From positions 1-12,037 of the forward strand of contig VAZT01000080.1 in the NCBI GenBank assembly GCA_005884825.1: 12,037 bases of DNA. The letters run 5' to 3'. Source of the stretch: Alphaproteobacteria bacterium (GTDB lineage: Bacteria > Pseudomonadota > Alphaproteobacteria > ATCC43930 > CGMCC-115725). This document shows, piece by piece, positions 6,692 to 12,037 of the stretch (position 1 is its first letter; each line of letters starts with the position of its first letter). The notes beneath the pieces were generated by a model. That model was not told the DNA's origin. It worked only from the letters and a program-made list of their open reading frames with translations, and ran no database searches. The position numbers were made by a program, and so were the translations under genes.

Positions 6692-7642
6692 ATGATCGTC
6701 GGAAGCGGCCAGTTCAAATACCGCGTCAATGCCGAGTGGGCGAGATTGCCCGACGGATGGTCGTTCAAGGAGGTCGGCGGGGTCGGTGTGGACCGCAACG
6801 ACAACGTCTATGTGTTCAATCGCGGCGAGCACCCGATGATCGTGTTCGACCGACAGGGCAATTTCCTGCGATCCTGGGGCGAGGGCCAGTATCCGCGGGC
6901 CCACGGCGTTCACATGGCGCCCGACGACACGATGTTCCTGACCGACGATGGCGGCCATTTCGTGCGCAAAGTTACCCTGGACGGCAAGGTCCTGCTCGAG
7001 CTCGGCGTTCCCGGCGAGCCGGCGCCCTTTATGAGCGGCGAGCCGTTTCACCGCTGTACCCATACCGCGCTCTCCCCGAAGGGCGAGATTTACGTCTCCG
7101 ATGGCTATGGCAACGCCCGCGTCCACAAATACTCGCCCGACGGCAAATTGCTGATGTCATGGGGCGAGCCCGGCACCGGTGAAGGCGAGTTCAATATCGT
7201 CCACAATATCTGCTGCGACGCCGACGGCTGGGTCTATGTCGCCGACCGCGAGAACCATCGGGTGCAGGTATTCGACGGCAACGGCAGGTACGAGACGCAG
7301 TGGAAGAACCTGCACCGTCCGTGCGGCCTTTATATGCCGTACGGCCACAACCCGGTCTGCTACATCGGCGAAGTCGGCCCGGCCGCCGCGGTCAGCCGCG
7401 ACATTCCCAATCTCGGGCCGCGGGTCAGTATCGTCGATCATGAAGGCAAGCTGATCGGCCGCTTCGGTGACACGCCGGCCGGGACCGAGCTCGGCAGGTT
7501 CCTGGCGCCGCACGGTCTCGCAGTCGACTCTCGCGGCGACGTCTATGTCGGGGAGGTTTCCTGGACCGCCTGGCCGCAAATTTACCCGGGAAGACCACAC
7601 CCCGCCGACCTGCGTTCGTTGCAGAAGTTCGAAAGGGTTTGA
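6692..7642 (+). CDS. NHL-repeat six-bladed beta-propeller protein
   Basis: The 316 residues form six beta-propeller blades with NHL-type repeats, each of the form G-V-D-xx-G-x-V-Y-V-x-D...V-x-x-F-D-x-x-G. Approximate blades are 29-63, 70-105, 122-158, 171-204, 211-259 and 273-315; the clearest is VYVADRENHRVQVFDGNG (181-198). The fold is shared by peptidylglycine alpha-amidating lyase-like proteins and many hypothetical bacterial proteins, so enzymatic or binding function is open. There is no signal peptide or membrane segment. The start at ATG 6692 has GAGGGGG just upstream; an in-frame ATG at 6659 would add 11 residues but has no clear ribosome site. It starts 48 bases after the GST and is probably cotranscribed. 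Its repeated location beside oxygenase genes suggests a role in the same pathway, perhaps lactone or ester chemistry; this is inference. Confidence 0.88.
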   Translation: MIVGSGQFKYRVNAEWARLPDGWSFKEVGGVGVDRNDNVYVFNRGEHPMIVFDRQGNFLRSWGEGQYPRAHGVHMAPDDTMFLTDDGGHFVRKVTLDGKVLLELGVPGEPAPFMSGEPFHRCTHTALSPKGEIYVSDGYGNARVHKYSPDGKLLMSWGEPGTGEGEFNIVHNICCDADGWVYVADRENHRVQVFDGNGRYETQWKNLHRPCGLYMPYGHNPVCYIGEVGPAAAVSRDIPNLGPRVSIVDHEGKLIGRFGDTPAGTELGRFLAPHGLAVDSRGDVYVGEVSWTAWPQIYPGRPHPADLRSLQKFERV

Positions 7643-7643
7643 A

Positions 7644-7668
7644 CCGTCGGCCGCATTTTGCGCGACGG
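7644..7668 (+). terminator. Hairpin after the propeller gene (possible terminator)
   Basis: Two bases after the stop codon, CCGTCG (7644-7649) and CGC (7652-7654) pair with GCG (7660-7662) and CGACGG (7663-7668) around an ATTTT loop, with a two-base bulge. It is a stable nine-pair hairpin, but no T-tract follows, so it would end transcription only weakly or act as a 3' stabiliser. The remaining bases up to the HIT gene hold nothing else clear. Confidence 0.35.
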
Positions 7669-7779
7669 CCGGGCCGATACAACCGTAAACACCGGCAAAG
7701 ACCAGCGCAGCGCCGGCTGGAAGAAGACGCCCGCCTCCCCCAAAATCTGTACAACATCGGCTGCCCGTACATCCCTGCA

Positions 7780-8151
7780 ATGGCTTGCGTGTTTTGCACC
7801 CCGAACAAAGAGCTAATCGTCGCGAACAACAGGCTCGCTTATGCCGTTCGCGATACCTCGCCGGTGACGCCCTTGCATACGCTGATCCTCCCCAACCGCC
7901 ATGTTGCCGATTATTTCGAACTCGAACCTGCGGAAAAACAGGCGATCGCCGATTTGCTCGATGAGATGCGGCGCAACATCGTCGTGCGCGACCCGACGAT
8001 TGCCGGGTACAACATCGGCGTCAACATCGGCGCGGTTGCCGGCCAGACGATCTTTCACTGCCACGTGCATCTGATCCCGCGCCGGCCGGGCGACGTCGCC
8101 AATCCGCGAGGCGGCGTGCGGGCAGTGATCCCGGGAAGGGCCGATTACTGA
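7780..8151 (+). CDS. HIT family protein (histidine triad nucleotide hydrolase/transferase)
   Basis: A 123-residue protein of the histidine triad superfamily, cytosolic enzymes that hydrolyse or transfer nucleoside monophosphates from substrates such as diadenosine polyphosphates or AMP-conjugates. The signature HCHVHLIPRR (93-102) gives H-x-H-x-H with His95 as the nucleophile. MACVFC provides Cys3 and Cys6, half of the zinc site found in many members. Conserved GYNIGVNIGAVAGQ (76-89) and PRGGVRAVIPG follow. The ATG at 7780 starts where family similarity starts, though no Shine-Dalgarno is visible; upstream in-frame codons back to 7639 encode unrelated basic sequence. The stop overlaps the end of the convergent MFS pseudogene by seven bases. 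It lies 137 bases past the propeller gene and may be transcribed separately. It is usually a housekeeping gene. Confidence 0.92.
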   Translation: MACVFCTPNKELIVANNRLAYAVRDTSPVTPLHTLILPNRHVADYFELEPAEKQAIADLLDEMRRNIVVRDPTIAGYNIGVNIGAVAGQTIFHCHVHLIPRRPGDVANPRGGVRAVIPGRADY

Positions 8152-9217
8152 GCCGGCCGGCCCCGCAACCAGAACAAGACCGGCAGCGCTGCTGCTTGCA
8201 ACGCCATCGAGGCGACGGCTACGGCCACGATCGATAGATCGTAGAGGATACCGAGCAGGACGCTGCCGGCAAACCAGGCCACACCGTAGACCGCGTTGAA
8301 GATCCCGAAGGCGGTCGCGCGCCGGTCCTGCGGCGCCAATTGCGAGACCGTCGCGCGCATCACCGATTCCTGGGCGCCGGTGCCGATACCCCAGCACGCC
8401 ATGCCAAGCACCGCGGCGGAAAAGCCGCCTAGAAAAACCAGCGGTGCGGCAGCCGCGGAGAGGATCGTAGCGACGATCATCGCCCACAATCCGACCCGGT
8501 CGAACAGCGATCCGAGCGCCAAGCCCGCTGCGCCATCCACGGCCATCGCGATGGCGTAGACGATCGGGATCCATGTCACCGGCATCACCGCCGCCTTGCC
8601 GAAATGATAGGCGATCAGAGCGAAATCGGCATAGCCGGCGGCGATGAGGGCGACCGCGACGAGATAGACCCGAAAGTTCGGAGCGAGGCCGGCGGTACCG
8701 AGAGCGGGCGGCGACAGCTCGAAATCCCGCGGCCGCGGGAACAGCAGGCGGGCAGCGACGACCAGCGAGATCGAGACGATGGCCGGGGCGAGCAGGACTG
8801 CGAACGCGGCGCGATAATCGTGGCCGAGAAACAGGACCCCGCTGACGAGCAGCGGCCCGACAACGGCGCCGGTCTGATCGAGCGCCTGGTGCAGACCAAA
8901 GCCCCAGCCCAGCCCGGTACGGCCGGCGGCGTGCGATAGCATCGCGTCGCGCGGCGGCGAGCGGATCGCGCGCTGAGATCGGCGAGGTATCCCGAACCGA
9001 GGCGGACAGCGTAGCCGACGAGCTCGCCGAGACCAGAGACGATGCCGATTGTCGTCGCGGTAACGCCGAGCACGCCCAGATAGGGGCCGGTAATGCTGCG
9101 CGCGCCCTCATAGGTCATGTCGGCGAAGAGGCTGATCGTCCCGAGCAGAACAACAAAAGCGACTGCGCGCGTTCGGGGCAATTCACTCGTCGGGAGTTTC
9201 GGTGCCTGTGTCCTCAT
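8145..9217 (-). pseudogene. MFS transporter, broken by internal deletion and frameshift
   Basis: From ATG 9217 the frame encodes TM1-TM2 of a major facilitator: VVLLGTISLFADMTYEGAR (22-40) and the loop after TM2, ELVGYAVRLGSGYLAD (65-80). At about 8964-8980 the similarity jumps frame. The other frame then continues as AIRSPPRDAMLSHA and, from 8942, ends normally at 8145 with the remaining helices. In intact relatives some 40 residues (TM3 and TM4, ending RTGK before AIR) lie between GYLAD and AIRSP. They are absent, so a deletion of roughly 130 bases that is not a multiple of three explains both the loss and the frame change. A full-length 12-helix protein cannot be made; the C-terminal piece might start at ATG 8942 but would lack a working N-half. 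It lies 21 bases after the TSUP gene, so both were one operon. The former substrate is unknown. Confidence 0.85.
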
Positions 9218-9238
9218 CCAATTAGAATCCTGCCTGGC

Positions 9239-10048
9239 CTAGCGATGGGCGGCCATTGTTTTGGCCGCCGCTGCGATCAGCACGCACCCGAGGAACACCT
9301 TCAGCAAGCCGACCGGCGCATAGGCAATAGCGAGACCACCGAGCGTTGCGCCAAAAATCGAGCCGACGCTCATCGCAAACGTGATCCGCACTATGCCTCT
9401 GCCTTGCGGGATCGAATTTGATCGCCAGTAGCGCCACAAACCCGTAAGCACGATACCGAGCGAGATCAGGATGCTCGCCGAGCCCGCTGTTCTGATATCC
9501 GCTCCGTAGATGAAAATCAGGCTGGGGATCAATAGCTCACCCCCGGCCACCCCGAGCACGCTGCTTACCAGACCGATGCCTGCGCCGATTATGACGCCGC
9601 TCAGTAGATGAGCCGTGACGCTCGCCGGCAGCGGGGACGCGTACTGAACCGGAAATGCGGCTTCCCCCAACAGCAGTGTGCCGATCACAATGAGCAGAAG
9701 ACCGACCAGCTGGACGAGGCGCACGCCGCTCAATTTCCGGACGAGCCTCACGCCATAGACCGCGCTCGCCATGCCGCCCGTCGCGAGCCCGGCGACTTCG
9801 GGCAGGTGCGGGACGATCGCGGCCAATGAAACGACCCCGCTGCGGCTGATCATCGCGAACGACAAGGTAACCAGACTGATCATCAGGTTCAGCGGTACGG
9901 CCGATTTCGCATCGAAACCGATGCCATGCATCAGAAGAGGAAGCCGGAACTCCCCGCCGCCCAGTCCGATCAGACCGGCCAGTCCGCCGATCGGCACACA
10001 CCAGCCGAATGCTTTGCGAAAAAACGGGCATGCCAGTGTGCGGAGCAT
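9239..10048 (-). CDS. Sulfite exporter TauE/SafE family (TSUP) membrane protein
   Basis: The 269 residues form about eight hydrophobic helices in the two-repeat arrangement of TSUP permeases, which move sulfite, sulfonates, sulfoacetate or other organic anions across the inner membrane. Repeat one has GGLAGLIGLGGGEFRLPLL (20-38) and repeat two GAGIGLVSSVLGVAGGELLIP, the paired glycine-rich motifs of the family. The start at ATG 10048 follows GAGGTCGGA and gives a normal family length; an in-frame ATG at 10150 would add 34 residues of polar sequence that is not a signal peptide. It is divergent from the riboswitch operon, with its own promoter probably in 10049-10160, where none is obvious. 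The broken MFS gene follows downstream. The substrate cannot be told; a link to fluoride stress is not shown. Confidence 0.88.
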   Translation of the reverse strand: MLRTLACPFFRKAFGWCVPIGGLAGLIGLGGGEFRLPLLMHGIGFDAKSAVPLNLMISLVTLSFAMISRSGVVSLAAIVPHLPEVAGLATGGMASAVYGVRLVRKLSGVRLVQLVGLLLIVIGTLLLGEAAFPVQYASPLPASVTAHLLSGVIIGAGIGLVSSVLGVAGGELLIPSLIFIYGADIRTAGSASILISLGIVLTGLWRYWRSNSIPQGRGIVRITFAMSVGSIFGATLGGLAIAYAPVGLLKVFLGCVLIAAAAKTMAAHR

Positions 10049-10163
10049 TCCGACCTCGCCTATGACGGTACCTTGTTGTGTGCTTACCCTGAAGAATAAA
10101 TGGGGGCCATCATCCCGAACTGACGACAGCCAACAGCGGCTTGCCGACATCGCCGCAGAGGCG

Positions 10164-10191
10164 TTGACGGCAGCAGCGAATACACTAGATT
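10164..10191 (+). promoter_or_regulatory. Promoter of the riboswitch-antiporter-USP operon
   Basis: TTGACG (10164-10169) is a strong -35 box and TAGATT (10186-10191) a fair -10, with a 16-base spacer. Transcription would begin near 10198, immediately before the first paired base of the fluoride aptamer at 10201. That fit between promoter and RNA supports both calls. Confidence 0.7.
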
Positions 10192-10194
10192 ATG

Positions 10195-10250
10195 CCCCAA
10201 GGGGATGGAGTTCCCCTGTAACCGCCCGCAAGGGCTGATGGCTCCTGCTG
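10195..10250 (+). ncRNA. Fluoride riboswitch aptamer (crcB motif)
   Basis: The RNA shows the whole fluoride-aptamer architecture. Stem P1 is GGGG (10201-10204) with CCCC (10213-10216), enclosing the conserved AUGGAG loop. The joining strand UGUAACC follows. Stem P3 is GCCC (10224-10227), loop GCAA, GGGC (10232-10235), followed by the conserved UGAUG (10236-10240). CUCC (10242-10245) can pair with GGAG (10207-10210) to form the pseudoknot that encloses fluoride. These elements follow the known crystal-structure order (Thermotoga petrophila) closely. It stands directly after a promoter and before a terminator and an antiporter gene, a class of gene known to be under this switch. Fluoride binding normally turns expression on. 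Confidence 0.93.
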
Positions 10251-10274
10251 CGTAACCACACGCGGCGGGACCGT

Positions 10275-10301
10275 AACCCGCTGCTTGGCGGGTTTTATTT
10301 T
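10275..10301 (+). terminator. Intrinsic terminator in the riboswitch expression platform
   Basis: AACCCGC (10275-10281) and GCGGGTT (10288-10294) form a perfect 7-bp stem with loop TGCTTG, followed by a run TTTTATTTT (10293-10301). It lies 25 bases after the aptamer and before the antiporter gene, the standard design of a transcriptional switch. The 5' arm can instead pair upstream: GCGGCGGG (10262-10269) with CCCGCTGC (10277-10284), eight pairs with one G-U, a good candidate antiterminator. Confidence 0.88.
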
Positions 10302-10344
10302 GCCCTCCCGGCGCTTGGATTTGAGGAGAGCCGCCACTTCTTGC

Positions 10345-10354
10345 GGAGGAGAGG
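10345..10354 (+). promoter_or_regulatory. Strong ribosome binding site of the antiporter gene
   Basis: GGAGGAGAGG lies six bases before the ATG at 10361. Its first two bases fall in a small hairpin, CCGC (10331-10334) with GCGG (10343-10346), unlikely to block it. A second purine run, GAGGAGAG, lies at 10323-10330. Confidence 0.7.
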
Positions 10355-10360
10355 TTTGGG

Positions 10361-11530
10361 ATGGACAACATTTGGTTCGCGTCGGCGCTGTGGATCGGCC
10401 TCGCGCTGACCGCCGCTTCGCTGCAGGCCTGGATCGCGGTATCGGTGGCCCTGCTCGAGATCATCATCGGGGCGATCGCCGGCAACCTTGTCGACATGCC
10501 GCTGACACCCTGGGTCAATTATCTCGCTGGGTTCGGAGCGATCCTTCTGACTTTCCTTGCAGGCGCCGAGATCGACGCGAACATCATTCGACGGCATTTC
10601 GGCTCGACGATGGCGATTGGCGCGGTCGGCTTTTTTGCGCCCTATCTCGGCGTCCTCGCCTGGGCTCATTTCATCTCCGGCTGGCCTTGGGCGCAGGCGC
10701 AGATCGCCGGCATCGCTCTGTCGACGACCTCGGTTGCAGTCGTTTACGCGGTCATGGTCGAGACTGGGTTCAACGATACCGAGATCGGCAAGATCATCCT
10801 CGCCGCCTGCTTTATCAACGATATCGGCACCGTATTGGCGCTAGGCCTCGTCTTCGCTAATTACAATTTCTGGCTGCTTGGATTTGCCGCGGCGACGGTG
10901 ATCGCGCTCTTTCTGCTGCCCCGCGTCACGCCTTGGTTCTTTGCCAGGATCGGATCGCGCGTCAGCGAGCCGCAGATCAAGTTCGTACTGCTGATCCTGT
11001 TTCTGCTCGGCGGGCTCGCCAACACAGCGAAAAGCGAGGCCGTGCTGCCGGCCTATCTGGTCGGGATGGCGCTCGCCCCGGTCTTTCTCGCCGACCGGGA
11101 GCTGATGCACCGCACTCGGGTCATCGCCTTTACGGTGCTGACCCCATTCTACTTTTTGAAGGCGGGATCATTGGTGCGGGCCGACGTCATTGTCGATGCG
11201 GCGGGGCTGATCGTGATCTATCTCGCGGTCAAGATGGTCACCAAATTTGTCGGGATCCTGCCGCTGACGCGGATCTTCCGGTTTGAGCGCAAGGAGGGGA
11301 TGTACACAACCTTGATGATGTCGACGGGCCTGACTTTCGGGTCGATTTCGGCGCTTTTCGGTCTAACCAATCACATCATCGACGAGCGCCAATATACGAT
11401 CCTCTTGACCGCCGTGATCGGCAGCGCCGTGGTACCCACTTTGATCGCGCAGCGTTGGTTCCAACCCGACTTCAAGCCGCTTGGCGCCGCAACCCCTGTC
11501 GCGGCACCGGCCACCAGGGAAGGAAAATAA
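10361..11530 (+). CDS. Cation/proton antiporter, CPA2 type, under fluoride riboswitch
   Basis: This 389-residue inner-membrane protein resembles the Na+(K+)/H+ exchanger domain of the monovalent cation:proton antiporter-2 family, with 11-13 hydrophobic helices. Landmarks are FLAGAEID (65-72), IALSTTSVAVVYAVM (118-132) and the ion-site helix FINDIGTVLAL (151-161), with an Asn153-Asp154 pair where electrogenic exchangers have Asp-Asp. Asn-Asp is usual in electroneutral exchangers. It lacks the soluble C-terminal NAD-binding (TrkA-N) domain of Kef channels. It is the first gene after the fluoride riboswitch, so expression should rise with fluoride. Its role might be to restore pH or ion balance as HF enters and dissociates, or to move fluoride itself; neither is shown. 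The next gene starts two bases after its stop. Confidence 0.92.
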   Translation: MDNIWFASALWIGLALTAASLQAWIAVSVALLEIIIGAIAGNLVDMPLTPWVNYLAGFGAILLTFLAGAEIDANIIRRHFGSTMAIGAVGFFAPYLGVLAWAHFISGWPWAQAQIAGIALSTTSVAVVYAVMVETGFNDTEIGKIILAACFINDIGTVLALGLVFANYNFWLLGFAAATVIALFLLPRVTPWFFARIGSRVSEPQIKFVLLILFLLGGLANTAKSEAVLPAYLVGMALAPVFLADRELMHRTRVIAFTVLTPFYFLKAGSLVRADVIVDAAGLIVIYLAVKMVTKFVGILPLTRIFRFERKEGMYTTLMMSTGLTFGSISALFGLTNHIIDERQYTILLTAVIGSAVVPTLIAQRWFQPDFKPLGAATPVAAPATREGK

Positions 11531-11532
11531 GC

Positions 11533-11952
11533 ATGTATGACAAAATACTAGTCGCGAACGACGGCTCGGCGGGCGGGCAGAAAGCGCTGACCGCTGCAAT
11601 CGAGCTAGCCCGGCGGCTTTCCACCGAGCTGCACATGGCCACTGTCGAGGAGTTGCCGCGGATCCCGGCGAGCATCGACGAGGTCGCCGAGGAAAAAACC
11701 GAGGCGAACCATCGCTTTGCTCCCGTCATCGAGGCCGCAAAGGTCGAAGCGCAAAGGGCAGGCGTGACGCTCGAGACTCATCTCCTCCCCGGCCATGTCG
11801 TCGAAGCAATCGTTCGGTTGATCAACGAGCGCGGGTTCGACTTGCTCGTTGCCGGCTTTATGGGCCACTCACAGCTCTATGAGCGGATTATCGGTGGCAC
11901 TACGGACCGGCTCGTGCGCTTGGTGCCCTGCAGCGTGCTCGTCGTCAAATAG
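11533..11952 (+). CDS. Universal stress protein (UspA family)
   Basis: A 139-residue cytosolic protein with the alpha/beta fold of the Usp family. It opens MYDKILVANDGSAGGQKAL, with the usual Asp-Gly-Ser after the first strand, and closes with PCSVLVVK. The nucleotide-binding loop is G108-xx-G111-nine residues-G121, followed by Gly122 where Ser or Thr is usual; two Thr follow directly, so ATP binding is likely but uncertain. ATG 11533 is two bases after the antiporter stop, with AAGGAA (11519-11524) as ribosome site, so the genes are translationally close and cotranscribed. USP genes are among those known under fluoride riboswitches, which fits. It probably modulates the stress response or the antiporter; no partner is visible. 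Confidence 0.92.
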   Translation: MYDKILVANDGSAGGQKALTAAIELARRLSTELHMATVEELPRIPASIDEVAEEKTEANHRFAPVIEAAKVEAQRAGVTLETHLLPGHVVEAIVRLINERGFDLLVAGFMGHSQLYERIIGGTTDRLVRLVPCSVLVVK

Positions 11953-11977
11953 TCCGGCTGTTCAGATCTCTCAATAT

Positions 11978-11992
11978 GCCGCTCCATGCGGC
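11978..11992 (+). terminator. Hairpin after the USP gene (possible terminator)
   Basis: GCCGC (11978-11982), loop TCCAT and GCGGC (11988-11992) form a 5-bp GC hairpin 25 bases after the USP stop. No T-tract follows, so its role as a terminator is doubtful. The rest, to 12037, holds no gene that can be called. Confidence 0.25.
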
Positions 11993-12037
11993 GGGGCTCG
12001 CGCTCAGCCCGTGACCGGCTGCCGTTCCCACTCGCAT

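Noticed and set aside
7813..9111. 432-residue open frame on the minus strand crossing the HIT gene and the MFS deletion
   Set aside because: It is a third frame, Arg-rich and without recognisable domain; both genes it covers have clear family matches in other frames.
10049..10150. Extended N-terminus for the TSUP protein from ATG 10150
   Set aside because: The extra residues are polar and unlike the family; ATG 10048 has a Shine-Dalgarno and gives the usual length.
11945..12037. Minus-strand open frame running in from the right edge and overlapping the USP stop
   Set aside because: About 30 residues without a recognisable motif; other frames are also open for part of the stretch, so no gene can be called.
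1..12037. CRISPR arrays, tRNA or rRNA genes, insertion sequences, integrases
   Set aside because: No regularly spaced repeats, cloverleaf structures, rRNA stretches or transposase/integrase motifs were seen.

Overview
The window is GC-rich and densely coded on both strands. Protein flavour, alphaproteobacterial-type spacing and a palindromic intergenic repeat suggest an alphaproteobacterium, plausibly a Hyphomicrobiales (Bradyrhizobium/Xanthobacteraceae-like) genome. That assignment is inference; there is no rRNA, tRNA or other marker gene to fix it.

Layout. (1) 1-1690, minus: the 5' part of a large type I polyketide synthase gene. It holds a complete ketosynthase and the first residues of an acyltransferase, and runs off the left edge in one open frame. 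(2) 1691-2044: gene-free leader with a candidate promoter and a dyad. (3) 2045-5535, minus: three codirectional genes, in transcription order a luciferase-like (LLM) flavin-dependent oxidoreductase, an alpha/beta hydrolase and a second LLM oxidoreductase. A palindromic repeat sits between the last two. (4) 5536-5896: a 361-bp divergent control region with several inverted repeats. (5) 5897-8151, plus: a Nu-class (YfcG-like) glutathione transferase, a six-bladed NHL beta-propeller protein and a HIT-family hydrolase. (6) 8145-10048, minus: a TSUP/TauE-SafE permease followed by an MFS transporter gene broken by an internal deletion and frameshift. (7) 10164-11952, plus: a promoter, a fluoride (crcB-type) riboswitch with an intrinsic terminator, a CPA2-type cation/proton antiporter and a universal stress protein, forming one compact regulated operon.

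How the genes may work together. The LLM/hydrolase/LLM operon and the divergent GST/propeller pair look like one accessory catabolic or detoxification module: flavin-dependent oxygenation, hydrolysis of the product, and glutathione chemistry. The substrate cannot be read from the sequence. The rightmost operon is best read as a fluoride-stress response. The riboswitch senses fluoride, and read-through past the terminator expresses an antiporter and a UspA-like protein in place of the usual CrcB/Fluc or CLC-F exporter. The PKS may be part of a separate biosynthetic cluster to the left. The strongest unusual signals are the riboswitch with its alternative hairpins, the broken MFS gene and the uncharacterised oxygenase module.
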